A DNA stretch of 64,000 nucleotides, taken from positions 62,001-126,000 of the forward strand of contig NAJO01000066.1 of the NCBI GenBank assembly GCA_002077065.1, given 5' to 3'. A program made the position numbers and the translations under genes. The notes under the pieces were generated by a model. It worked only from the letters and a program-made list of their open reading frames with translations, made no database searches and was not told where the DNA came from. Below, in pieces: positions 1 to 10,739 of this stretch. The stretch is from Cryoendolithus antarcticus (lineage: Eukaryota > Ascomycota > Dothideomycetes > Cladosporiales > Cladosporiaceae). Positions within the stretch are counted from its first letter, which is position 1. Each line of letters opens with the position of its first letter.

Positions 1-219
1 TCTGAACTCAGACGACTGCTGGAGCAGAATGATGGAGAGTGCATTGACATCGCTGAGGGCAAGGGTCTGCTCAGTGATAAGGATCTAGCGATCCTGACGG
101 ATCGAAGTCCGGAGGCTTTTGAGCGCGCGGAGAAGGGTATGGACGTTGTGGGGAGTGTGTTCAAGGCTGTGCAGACGAAGACCGATGGGGAGGGGCTGTT
201 GGAGAGTTTGCAGAAGTAG
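1..219 (+). CDS. C-terminal end of an LSH/HELLS/Irc5-type SNF2 ATPase (partial, 5' end outside window)
   Basis: Frame 1 is open from the first base to a TAG at 217-219 and encodes 72 residues. The segment contains LSDKDLAILTDRSPEAF, which resembles the conserved tail of HELLS/LSH/DDM1/Irc5 chromatin remodellers (human HELLS has a similar LSDxDLxxLLDRS-type element after its helicase domain). The remaining residues are charged and end in a short helix-like tail. The ATPase and helicase domains lie upstream and cannot be seen, so the assignment rests on this one motif. If correct, the protein is a nuclear SNF2-family remodeller linked to genome stability and silencing. Confidence 0.55.
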   Translation, partial: SELRRLLEQNDGECIDIAEGKGLLSDKDLAILTDRSPEAFERAEKGMDVVGSVFKAVQTKTDGEGLLESLQK

Positions 220-559
220 GCTGAGAGAAGTACGTGTTATAAGATAGTGACGAGGATGACATTGTAGCATATCGTGCTTCTACCATCTAGCGAGGTTGAC
301 TCTTGTCCCATGCTGAACGATATCTGCAGTCGCATCAGTGCCCAAATGAGGGCCACTGCTGATCCCTGCTGCCGATCTGTGCATGTGAAAGTGGAGACCT
401 CTATGTTCATGACATGTGCTCGTTGTAATCTTGCCCTATTGATTCATGTTCAATCTTTTAGGATCTCACATACCACACCGAGCTGAGCAGCGTGTGAGTG
501 CTCGACGTTTGTCAGGCGACTGACGAGATCACGTCCGGCAGCAACCAGGTACCTCAGCC

Positions 560-1128
560 ATGGACCGCCTCACGCAGCTCCAAGATACCTTGGACGACGT
601 ACACCTCACACCCCCGCCATCGCTGTGGCCCAGAGGCTGATGATCTTGTAGCTCATGACCCAAATGTACGCCACCCTGAGCTACATAAACACCAAACACC
701 CCTACGGCGACTTCCCTTCCCAGCCCTCGCAAGCTCCTCCATCCCATTCAGCCGCCCACGCCTCCTCAGACCACCCCCTTCCCAACGGCTCCCCCGCACC
801 AAAGACCAACGGCACCGCCGTTATTGATCGTGATGGGGACGACAAGAAAGAGACAAATGGCGGGCACATCCCCGACAGCCCCGAAGTCTTCCAAGAGACC
901 ATGCGCCGACTAGCGCAGGGTCTGGTGCTACAGGAGCAGAAAGCGGAGATCTTAATCAATAGTCTGCCTGGGCTGGGGAACAGTGAGGCTATGCAGAGGG
1001 AGCGGATAAGGGAGTTGGAGGGGGAGTTGAGGGAGGTGGAGGAGGAGAGGAGAGCGGCGGAGGGGGAAAGGGAACGGTTGGTGGAGATGCTTGGGGAGGT
1101 TGTCATAGGCAGTCGGAGGGTGAGGTGA
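560..1128 (+). CDS. MED21: Mediator complex subunit 21 (Srb7/Med21)
   Basis: Two exons, 560..598 and 652..1128, give 171 residues. The 53-base intron runs from gtacac to cttgtag in phase 0. Splicing joins MDRLTQLQDTLDD to LMTQMYATLSYINTKHPYGD, the characteristic Med21 start. This short first exon is missed if only the long open frame from 655 is read. A low-complexity Pro/Ser/Asn linker follows, then a C-terminal coiled coil rich in Glu and Arg (about residues 100-165) that in Med21 pairs with Med7 in the Mediator middle module. Family length and order match. The role is as a bridge between activators and RNA polymerase II in the nucleus. Confidence 0.88.
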
Positions 1129-1372
1129 GGGACGTTGGCAAAGACTTCAGGGCGAGTGAAGATGTAGGTTCTGGGGAATTTGAGTGATGAGAAGGAGAGT
1201 AAAGGGATTGGGATGGCACGTGACAGCTGATGTGAAGTCCTTCGCGCCTGCCGCGAGTGTAGAGAGGCTTCGTTGACGCTCAATTGTGTGACTAAAGTGA
1301 CCGCGACATCGCGGGCAGAACGCGCATTCACGACACGCCAATCACTAGTAACGCTATCACCAGTCTCCGGCG

Positions 1373-1901
1373 ATGGCACATCAGACATCATCTCCCAAAT
1401 CCCCGAGCTCAATTCCAACAATGGCCATCTCTACAAGCCCAACACTCTCGAACATGCACCAAATATTCGGCGAGTCTCGCTATAGCGCAAGTTCACAGCC
1501 TCCAACACAGAAGCGCTATGCGAGACCTCCTATCAATGCGTTCGACGAGAGCTTCGCCGCAGCTCTCCATCCCGCCAAGCAACCCAGCGACATCCTGAAC
1601 ACTCCTGACGCGGTGCTCGTCCAACAAGCCGTCAAGTCCGGTGCGTCGAATCCCGCTCGGCCCCGCACAGTCTCCCTCGTCGGCAGCAAGGTCCTGCCAC
1701 AGTCTAAGGCCGCGCCTAGTCTGGCCATATGCGTATGGAACGGAGTCAGCCATACCTCAGAGTACACAAGGCCGGCGGTTGACCTCCTGAAGGAGGTGCT
1801 GGAAGTGAGGTACCCGGCTTTGGGTTCGCCGGGATCCGGTGAGAGATACTTCGAAAGCAATCGCACAGGCTAGTCACCAGAAGCGTGATGCGCGCTCTTG
1901 A
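1373..1901 (+). CDS. Hypothetical Ser/Pro-rich protein
   Basis: I do not recognise this gene. The frame opens at 1373 (alternative start at 1421) with a Ser/Thr/Pro-rich N-terminus, a short motif RYARPPINAFDESFAAAL, and a C-terminal helix-like segment. The unspliced frame runs to 1873. A better end may come from an intron 1805..1868 (gtgagg to gcacag), which joins KEVLE to ASHQKRDARS and stops at 1901. Codon use resembles neighbouring genes and the frame faces convergently toward AVL9. No membrane segment or signal peptide is visible. Both the start and the 3' structure are uncertain. Confidence 0.4.
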
Positions 1902-2026
1902 GGGTGGCCCAATCTGAAAGCCGATGGGTGGAGTCTGGACGCGGTCATGGAAGTCGAAGACGTCTAGGCAGCTGGTGGGCGCCAATGTTGTACAAAAAGT
2001 CCATGGACTGGAGTGGGCGCGGGCGC

Positions 2027-4061
2027 TCAAGACTTCTCCCTCGACGCCTCATGGTTTCGCGATTGCTTCGACACATTTGGTTTCTCATCTTCGGTCATCG
2101 TGATTTTATGGTCGTTCTCCACCGCGCCTAGTGTCGACGGGACGAAAGGATCATGACCCACCTCAGGCCGTGCACCCCAGCCCTTCCTCTTCTCAGCGGC
2201 CCAAGACCCCCAAGAACTCAGGTACGCTCCAGCCTTCTGCCCAGCAGCTTGCACAGTCGCCTGTGCTTGTTGCACGTCTGGCTTCGGCAACCTGTCCAAC
2301 ACACTACCTTTCTCACCTGCACCATTCGGCCGCGGCGACGTAGGTGGCGGCGCATTCACAGCCGCAGCATCCCTCGTCTCCTCAGCCCGCTGTCGTTGCG
2401 CCTCACGCATCATCTCGATGTCAGCCCATACGCGATTGAAGGCCGATGTAACCTGCGTTCGGCCATCTGCTAGCTTCTTACCGACGACGCCAGCAGTGGC
2501 AGTGAGCCGCTCATCGAGATGGAGCTCAGCGACTTGAGTGGCGAGACGTCGCTGCACGTCTTCGATCGAAAGGCCGCCGGCGCAAGGATGCTTCGGCTCT
2601 ACTATGTCGAAAAGGTGCGTATCCGTGATGCGGTTCCAGAGGGCGTAGTTGACTGTCTGCCGCCAGGCTTCCAGGAAGGATGGATGGAACTCGTTTGAAG
2701 GGTCACCTTCGATGTTCGGAAGCAGTGTCTTCGGATTGGGCGCTATGCGGGTTGTGAGGTAGTGATGGTACTTTTCCGAGGAGAGGAGCGCCAGTAGATA
2801 CTCCTCGAATTGCAAGCGGATGAACTCTTCGCTCCCCGCGTAGCCGTGCGTCTTTGGTCGTGACGTGTCGGCCTCGTCCCAAGTCTCGTTCACGGCTTGT
2901 GTGAGAAAGTCTATCCAGCGTCGGTCTGCTATGGACAGCACAGCCGCTTGGCGCAGCCATGTACTTAGTACATTTACATTCTGCTCGTCCAAATTGATCA
3001 GGACATCGCAGTACCGTTCCTTCTGCCCAAGCAGTAATTGATTGGTACTGCCGACGAGGTAGCTCTTCGTGTCTTCGTCGGCAAGCGAGTCCAACTGCTG
3101 CAGTGGCGTGTATGGGCCAAACATGCTTCCCTTCCCGAATAGCTGGAGTGGCAGGCCCGTGTACGATAGCAGCGAGCTGCGGTCACTCGTCCGGACTCCA
3201 TCAGCTTTCTTGACTGATTCCGCATACGAGTCGAGCTGAGGCGATGCGCAGTCCTGCAAATTACGCACAAGCCCAGGTATGAGTGAGATGAGCGCGAATT
3301 GCATCTGGCACAGCGCTTCGCAGGTAGATCCAAAGAACAGCATCTGGGTCTCCGTCAGCATGCGGACACATCAATAGGTCTTACAATTCACTTACCTTTG
3401 GCTGCAGTAGCAAGCACTTGAGCAACACCAGCGTCTGCCACTTATACCTATGCACAAGCTCCCTCAACCCAAGTCCAAAGTACTGATCCTCTTCCTGTAG
3501 TTCAGTCTCCCCAACAAGACTCCTCTGAAAGTCCTGTCAACTCAGTCAGCTCTCCATTGCCTTCCCCTCCTTGAGAACCGCAGTGTATCACCCACCCACC
3601 TCCAAAACCCCCCGATCCCTGAAATCCATCTGCCCGAACCACCCCGCTGTCACTCCTCCCAATCTTTCCCTCAATCTCCCCATCCCTCCAGCGCCAGGCA
3701 TGAGACATACGACAGCCTTCTGCACTTTACTCCTCGTCACACCCTCTTCCTTGAACACCAAGTCCCGACTATCCACCTGCTGCGTGCAGCTAATGCCAAA
3801 GACGGACTTCTTCGTCGGCTCATGGAGCAGTGTGAAGTATGAGAATGTCTCTGAGGAGCTGTGCGCGCCGTCTGGGAGAGCCATGTAAGGTATAAGCGAC
3901 CAGGAGGGGTTTAGCTCCAAAGGGTCAAGGGAGGAGTCAGGAAGCCCGAGCCAGTGCGAGATCTCCGGTCCACGAGCATGGTGGAAGTCGACTACACAAA
4001 GGAGTGGCTGAAAGGGCTCGGGTTTGAGTGACACACTGGTCAACTCTTCGGAGACGGCCAT
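2027..4061 (-). CDS. AVL9: Late secretory pathway protein AVL9 (DENN-like)
   Basis: Exons on the minus strand are 4061..3600, 3533..3396 and 3343..2027, with introns of 66 and 52 bases in phase 0; the product is 638 residues. The N-terminus carries the Avl9 signature: a hydrophobic strand followed by FHHARGPEISHW, then SVFGISCTQQVDSRDL and VTRSKVQKAVVCL, typical of the first part of the AVL9/DENND6-like fold. Exon 2 ends CLLLQPK and exon 3 begins MLFFGS, restoring a conserved stretch across the junction. The C-terminal 150 residues are polar and probably disordered. Avl9 acts in exocytic transport from the late Golgi to the plasma membrane. An alternative upstream ATG at 4088 would add 9 residues. 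Confidence 0.88.
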
Positions 4062-4646
4062 TGTTGATACTTCAAAAAGGGTGGGCAAAGTGCGGTCCGG
4101 TCGCTGCTAAGATGGCGAGCTCATGGCTATGATGTATCTGTGTGTACCAATGCTGGAGTCGCATGCATTGCAATGGAATGCTCGAAGCTAGGATGAACGC
4201 AGACGGAGGTGCATTTGCCAGCGCAGAAGTGCAGGACATGCATGCCGTGGTACGCGGGTACGGTCTGGAGAGGTGAGGTCGAGTGTGGCTTGGCAAGGTC
4301 TACTCGAGGGATTTACGGCAATGGAGGATCCGACAACAACGTACACGAAAGTTCTGAAGATGGCATGATGGCATGAAGGATTGCATACAAAAAGGTAGCC
4401 CGGGTTCATACGCGAATATCCCTAATCAAGCTCGTCCGCCGTGGCAAGGACCGAGATGCTCATGTTTGTGTTCTGTATCACGATCCATGCCCGTCTCATC
4501 ATCTGTGAGTGAACTCCCATCTGCCACGCGATTCGGAATATTCAGGGCAAGACCTGCGCCGTTGTCTGCCATGCCCATGCCTCGAACTTTGCCACGATGC
4601 ATTGCCGTTTGTCGGCCTGCTGTAGTACTTACCGCAGACGGTGCGA

Positions 4647-6112
4647 TCAGGCTTGTTGGGCATGCTGCTCGCTGTTGCCGTTCTCGACCGCATCGCCGTT
4701 CGAGTCGACGTTGTGGTAGTCGAGGATCTCGGAGTACCTGATGTAATGTTAGCATGCAGACGTGATGGGCTAATCTCAGTGTCAACTTACATCATGATCT
4801 TCCACGTATCAACCGGTAGATCCGCATCATTGAACGACCAGTCGAACTTCTCTTCAGCCTCAGGCTCGTCAGTCGGGTCGTGATAGGGCGCCAAATATGG
4901 ATCCTCGAGCGCTTGACCAGCCTTGACTCTCGTCCGGGGATCGAACACCAACATCCGCTCCAATAGCTCGATAGCCTGCGGGTCCGCGTTCTTGAACTTG
5001 TTCTTCAACGGTACCCGCTCGCGCTTTGGCAAGCTCTGCACGAATCTCAGGGTGTTCTCGCTGCAGATAGTGCTGATAACATCATCCGGTGGTGTACCCA
5101 GAAGTTCTGTGATGATCGAGAACTGGTTGACGTGATCCTTGCCCGGGAATAGGGGCTTGCCCTCCAGCATTTCCGCGAAGATGCAGCCAGCGCTCCAAAT
5201 ATCCACTTCCACGTCGTACTTCTGCCATGTGAGCATGATCTCGGGCGCGCGGTAGTATCGGGTCGAGACGTAGCCAGTCATTTGAGGATCCTGGATGCGG
5301 GCGAGGCCGAAGTCACAGATCTTGAGATCGCAGTTCTCGTTGACGAGGATATTGGAGGGTTTCAGGTCGCGATGCACGACACCTGCGGAGTGAACGTATT
5401 TGAGGCCGCGCTGTTCTTATTAGTCCATGTAACCCACAAGTAGAGGCCACGGTGGGCGTACCAAGATCTGGTAGAGGAAGTACTGAATGAACTGCTTCTC
5501 GAGCGGGCGCGAAGTGAGGAGGCGGTGCAGATCGGTGCCGAGGAGTTCGGTGACAAAATAGCTATGAGAACCAAATAAGCTGAAGTTGGAAGCAGGGTGC
5601 ACATATTAACATACATGTCCTCGAGCGGAGATATGAAGATATCACTCAAGCTAATGACCTGCCCAGTCCGTTAGTCTCCTTGGTAGTTCCAGACGCGAGT
5701 CGAGTCTGGCATACATTCTCGTGTCGCAGATGCTTGAGCAGCTTCAGTTCCCGATATGTTCGCTTCGACAGGACGGGTGTGCTGAAGGGCTTCATGATCT
5801 TCTTGACCGCAACCGGTTGTCCCGTGAGCTGGTCCTTCGCTGAGCTGTGGATTCTTGTGAGCGCACACTCTTTCTACTACGTCTCTCCGTTCAGGCGACA
5901 CACCATACGAGCCCGAACGCTCCCATGCCCACCGGCTGCAAGTCTGTGTATCTGTACTCCTGTCAACCATCCTGTTCCCATCAGGTCCTTCGCGCGGCTA
6001 CCGTACCGACTCGTTATCTCGAACGTCGTGCCAAAGATCTGGGCTCTGCGCGCTTGTCAGTCCCGACACTACAACCTCCCTTCAGTATTACCAACCTCAC
6101 GAATTCCGCCAT
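4647..6112 (-). CDS. HOG1: Stress-activated MAP kinase HOG1 (p38 type)
   Basis: Eight exons on the minus strand: 6112..6096, 6045..6007, 5951..5904, 5844..5715, 5658..5615, 5561..5462, 5410..4791 and 4737..4647. They total 1,089 bases, or 362 residues, and every junction keeps frame. Visible elements are the Gly loop GMGAFGLV, the VAVKK lysine, [11 protein letters not shown] and the activation loop TGY at residues 171-173, which marks the HOG1/p38 class rather than TEY ERK types. The C-terminal common-docking region is acidic ([14 protein letters not shown]). HOG1 is the terminal kinase of the osmostress cascade, acting in cytoplasm and nucleus. The first coding exon is only 17 bases and exon 2 only 39, so automatic models may misplace the start. 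Confidence 0.95.
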
Positions 6113-7417
6113 GATGGGTGATTGCTATGTGTCGTAATTTCAGCGGTGGATGTTTCGCAGGGTCGGTGAAGATGCAAGTGCAGCAGGACGTCGAAGTGTG
6201 GCGCTAGGTATGGCGGCAACACAAGTCTGAAGTGGGGCGCGGAGGACTAGCTGGAGTGAATAATGGTTGGTGCAGTGGCGATGGTTTCGCTGTATTCTCC
6301 GGAGTCATGCGATATCCATAACGCACCCAAGGCGGTCACTACTGAGCTGCACCGCTGATCCTTTTGCGTATCCGCAGAGCTTTTCACCACTGTGCTGTTG
6401 GAAGGTACCTGTCGATCAAGTTTGGTGCCGAGTGAACTGCGGGCCGAGTGGTACGACGATCTGGTCTCGCTCCCTGCTCGAATTGTGATCACGGACTTTG
6501 GATGTTCGTGAAAGATGGCAAAGTGAAGACGGAGAACAAGACCGACAACTACAGCAGGGTGCAATTCGAGAAGCTTGAAACAATTACTCGTGACGACAGC
6601 CCAAGTCTGCGGCCAAGACGAGATCGAAGATCTGGCCGGGACGTGGCACGTGGAAGTTGGCCATGGCGGTTCAAAGCGCCACCTCGCAGGCACAGAACAC
6701 CACTCGTTCTTCACAATAGCATTCCTCGTCCTCTTTGGAGTGGACTTGTCTCCGCACGCGGCTTCCAGAGCTCGACATGCCAGGAAAATGCGAATCGGAT
6801 GGCCACACTGATCGACCGGATCGCAATCGCTTTTCCAGCATCCATGCTGACAGCCACACGGCATCGGGAATAGCTCCGTGCCTCTTATGCATCGACGTTG
6901 CAACTGGACCAGGAGATCTACATTTCATGCACATCTGAATGCACGCCATGCCACACCATGTTTGGATCCCCATGATCAGGACGCGTGGGACCCAGTCATC
7001 GTACTTGGGAACCCACTGTACTGGACGGAAGCGATCGCGATTGTGGCTCAATAACGGTGATGCTCGACTACCCCCGGCTGCCTCAGATTGCCACCTGGAA
7101 AGCTTGAGCGCTGATAGCAGATGCGACTTCAACTGCGCCGTTTCTCAATTCCTTGCAGAAGCCAAGCTTGCTACATTGTAATTAGCAAGTTCACGAACCA
7201 CCCATGTAAGTGAAGGATGCAGCGTTGTCCGATCGGCGCCGGTTCCCGCATGCAGCCGAGCCTTACAAGAGCCGCGGACTCTCCGTGATATGGACCAGCT
7301 GAGAGTGCGACTTCGATGGGTACTTCCACTCCATTTTAAACTCAAGTAATTGCTCACGACCTTGACTTATACATCTTGTATGTCATAATTCCAGCCAATA
7401 CGTTTCAGCTCGACAAG
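6113..7417. other. Intergenic region upstream of HOG1 and of the SDR gene
   Basis: This 1.3 kb lies between two divergent gene starts. Several open frames occur on both strands (for example 6247..6903 minus) but none shows a recognisable family motif, plausible splice continuity or biased codon use. I read it as 5' regulatory and untranslated sequence of both genes and see no RNA gene or repeat in it. Confidence 0.5.
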
Positions 7418-8437
7418 ATGGCCTCTCTAGCCCGCCAATTCAATTCCTTCAACAGTTCGACTCACTTCCCTCCTCACATCAGCTACCCTCTAGCATTACT
7501 AGGCACATTATGGACCACGCGCAAGCTATACGAGATCCTCTCCTTCACATGGCTGCACTTGCTTCGCCCTAGCAGCTTGTCGAGATATCTCGCCGCCTCA
7601 GCCGGAGATCAGCCCTGGGCCCTCATCTCTGGCGCGACTGATGGCATTGGCAAGGGTTTCGCCAACGAACTCGCAAGCCGCGGCAGCAACCTCGTCCTCC
7701 ACGGTCGCACGGCCTCCAAACTAGAAGCTTTGAAGACCGAGATCCAAGCAGCTTATCCGAAGGTCGACGTCCGCCTTCTCATCCTAGACGCGCAAAAGGA
7801 TGTCTACGACGCCGAGAAACTGCGCTCTTCGATCGAAAATGCACTATCCGATATCTCTCTCCGCATCCTCATCAACAACATAGGCGGCAACGGCGGCTCG
7901 GGCGCTGCGGGCCCCCTCTTCGTTCCCTTCACCTCCCAAACTCCAGCGCAACTGGACGCCTGGCTCGACATCTCTTCCCGCTTCCCCACGCAACTCACAC
8001 GGCAGTGTCTACCTCATCTGACCCAACATCAGCCATCCCTAATCCTCAACATCGGCTCTGGCGTCTCCGAATACGGCACCCCCTTCCTCTCGCCCTACTC
8101 AGGCGCGAAAGCGTACAACATGGCTTTCTCCCGCTCCCTTCGAGCGGAGCTGGCCGTGACGGGAGCGGACGTGGAGTGTATCGGGATTTTGCTTGCGGGT
8201 GTGGCGACTGAGCGGTCGGGCAGGGCGGCGAGTTTTGCCGAGCCAAGTACGAAGACGTTCGCGAAAGCGTGTCTGGGCGTCGTAGGATCCGGACACGATA
8301 TCGTTTGGGCGTACGTGGGGCATCATTTGGTGTTCGGGCTGCTTGGGCAGATGCCGAAGTGGGTGATCGAGAGGGTATTCAGGGGTATGGCGTTGAAGAT
8401 GAAGGGGGAAGAGGGGAAGGGGGAGAAAGCGCTGTAA
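7418..8437 (+). CDS. Short-chain dehydrogenase related to very-long-chain 3-oxoacyl-CoA reductase
   Basis: A single exon of 339 residues starting MASLARQF; an in-frame ATG at 7376 would add 14 residues and is less likely. An N-terminal hydrophobic segment (about residues 25-45) precedes a Rossmann fold with the cofactor motif SGATDGIGKGFA, the structural NNIGG motif, the active-site serine in NIGSGVSEYG and the catalytic YSGAK (YxxxK). The order of membrane anchor then SDR matches the IFA38/HSD17B12 group, the ER-bound NADPH-dependent ketoreductases of fatty-acid elongation. The Gly/Ala-rich insertion after NNIGG is unusual, so this may be a paralogue with a different substrate. The C-terminus is lysine-rich without a clear KKXX signal. 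Confidence 0.82.
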   Translation: MASLARQFNSFNSSTHFPPHISYPLALLGTLWTTRKLYEILSFTWLHLLRPSSLSRYLAASAGDQPWALISGATDGIGKGFANELASRGSNLVLHGRTASKLEALKTEIQAAYPKVDVRLLILDAQKDVYDAEKLRSSIENALSDISLRILINNIGGNGGSGAAGPLFVPFTSQTPAQLDAWLDISSRFPTQLTRQCLPHLTQHQPSLILNIGSGVSEYGTPFLSPYSGAKAYNMAFSRSLRAELAVTGADVECIGILLAGVATERSGRAASFAEPSTKTFAKACLGVVGSGHDIVWAYVGHHLVFGLLGQMPKWVIERVFRGMALKMKGEEGKGEKAL

Positions 8438-8498
8438 GAGCTGCGCGCAAATCTTGATGGCAAGCGTGTGAAGCGATCTATGCGACTTACAGACGGAC

Positions 8499-10339
8499 TT
8501 AGAAGCTCCCCTCCGTATTCCCTTCGCCCATACTCTTCGCGCTGCTGCTGCCTGCTGAAATGGCTCCAATGATCCCATCGAGATAGCTTGCCCCACTCCA
8601 CTTCTGATGCGTCAACACATCGCAGCCTCCCTCCTTCTCCCGTCGTTGCACAAGCTCAACATACGCTTTCATGCCCTCAGTCTTGTACGCCTTGGCCAGA
8701 TCATTCGTGATCGTCGCCGTGCTGTGCAGACCCGCCAAGCTGATCAACTGCAGCACGAATCCATGCTCGGCCAGATCCCAGATGAAGGATTTGAGGTCTG
8801 CGTCCGAGAAACCATGGGCTGACCAGTTGAATGACGGGGAGAGATTGTATACGAGCTTCTTCCCTGGATGGGAGGCGTGGATCTCGGCCGCGAAGCCGGC
8901 TGCTTTCGGGACCGAAGGATCGCCAGTCTCGAGCCACAAGAGGTCTGCGTAGGATGCGTACGCTATGGCGCGTTTTGTCGCCGCGGGAAGGCCAGCGCGG
9001 TAGTGGTAAAAGCCTTCCTTCGTGCGGGGGATGTCCCAGCTGAATTGGACTGGGCTGCCAGCCTGCTCAGCCGCGAGTTTACGGCGGCGGTGCAGAGGCA
9101 TGTTGCGGTCTTTTTGGATTGTGGAGAGGTACGTTGAGGCGTCTTTGCCGGCTGCCTTGAGGTGAGCTTCGGCAGCCTCGTCGAAGGTCACGAGCTTGTG
9201 GTCCTTTGTCCATTTTGCTTCGTAGCTATCAATCTCGGCACTGGTCGCGCCTTCGGAGTCCATGACCTGTAGTGTGTCTGCTAAGGGCTCGATGTCCTCA
9301 GTTACGCCAAGAATGTACTCATGGTCCCTAGCATCGATAGCAGAAGACAGGAGCTTACCGCTCTCGGCATCCGTACGAGCGATCACGAGGTTCTCGCAGC
9401 CCATAAGATCCCATTGGAAGCGCGCTGCTACAAGACGGCTGATGTGCTCGCCAGCAGGTACTAGGACTTTGCCCGCCAGGTGACCGCACTTCTTGCCACC
9501 GTGCAGCTGGTCCTCGAAGTGCACTGCTGCCGCACCGTTCTCGGCGAAGAGCTTCGCGAGCTTAAGAACTGCGCTGAGACCGCCATGGCCGGTGTCGCCA
9601 TCTGCTACGATGGGACGAAGGTAGTCAATGTATGGTGTGCTTTGCCGTTGCTCGGCTGAAAGAGACCGTCGTTGGTCGTAGTGTCTTCGGTCGTGGAGTT
9701 GTTGTGCCTTGAAAAGGCGTTGTACTTGGTTTGGCACAGTATTGTAGGGGTAGTCGCCGAAGTCAGGCGATACTTCGTTGGTTGAGGTCAGAACGGAGGA
9801 GCACGCCCAGCCGGACACATATAGGATCTCCTGATGTGCGGCCTGCTGGGTCATTTGGACAGGATCGATGGCACCCACTGACATGCGATGTCAGCACTAT
9901 ACGGGGAGTGTGACATACAGCAGTACCTACTTGTATGTACAGGCTTGCCCTCTTTCGCCCTTTTTGTAAGCAGATCGAACAGCTTCCTCGCCATCAGACT
10001 CGATGGGTACACCTGCTGCAAGGTCCCTCGCTTTCCCACCAGAACCTCCGCACTGTACGGCCGCTTGATACCCTCATATCTTGGGCTGGCCCACCACTCC
10101 TGTACCTGCTTCACCTGGCCATCGAAGATGGCATCCTCTGAGCTCGCCTTCTCCTCCGTTGATAGCAGTTGGAAGGCATCTGTCGGATGACTGGAGGGCA
10201 GAGGAGGCTCGACTGGTGGCAAGCTCGTGGACATGTGCGCAACTCCATACGATATCGGTCGGAGAACTGATTGCGATTGGACTGGCTTGTAGAGACAGCG
10301 CCGCTGCTGGCGGAGTGCTCGACTTGCTGAGCGAAACAT
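8499..10339 (-). CDS. mclA: 2-methylisocitrate lyase, mitochondrial
   Basis: Two exons, 10339..9931 and 9877..8499, with a 53-base intron that splits the ATG codon of MGAIDPVQ; 595 residues. The start at 10339 gives an Arg/Ser-rich amphipathic presequence ([14 protein letters not shown]) typical of mitochondrial import; an upstream in-frame ATG at 10381 is less likely. The body is an isocitrate-lyase-family barrel with [10 protein letters not shown], the HFEDQ metal region and the catalytic KKCGH loop. The mitochondrial leader and the divergent methylcitrate synthase next door favour methylisocitrate lyase over glyoxysomal isocitrate lyase. It cleaves 2-methylisocitrate to pyruvate and succinate, the last step of propionyl-CoA disposal. 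Confidence 0.88.
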
Positions 10340-10739
10340 GCTGAAGTCAGATATGGTGCCAGCGGGAAGCCGAATGCGCACTATGGCTCCATCTTATACT
10401 GTCCGCAGCATTGCCTTCACCCTGGCCACGGATGACATATCGCTAACAAAACGTTCCTTGTTGTCGATACTTCACGTCCGAACACGCGCCGCTCTCGCTT
10501 CGGCGGGCGCGGATCCGTGAGCCGAGGTTATGGTGGGGGCCTCTTGCTTGAACCGAGTAGCTATGTCAGGGCGGATAACTTTCACGCTGCAGCTACTTTC
10601 GTAGCTAACGGCTTCAGATCCGTTGAGAAGACGCGTCGGAAATTCTCATAGCTATATAACCTGTTCTCCGCGGCCACATCAAGTACAACTGTACCTCGCA
10701 GATACACCATAGTACTTTTCAGCGGCTTACTCGCCCGCT
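10340..10739. promoter_or_regulatory. Bidirectional promoter of the methylcitrate pair
   Basis: The two start codons face away from each other across 400 bases. A TATA-like element TATATAA lies at 10653..10659, about 80 bases upstream of the synthase ATG. A GTGGGG sequence at 10533..10538 fits the CreA carbon-repression consensus SYGGRG. Shared control by propionate or carbon source is an inference from this arrangement. Confidence 0.5.

Noticed and set aside
702..1421. 239-residue minus-strand open frame
   Set aside because: Antisense to MED21 exon 2; the plus strand has a clear family match with a restored conserved start.
6247..6903. 218-residue minus-strand open frame upstream of HOG1
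   Set aside because: No family motif, no consistent start or splice sites, and overlapping frames on the opposite strand are equally open.
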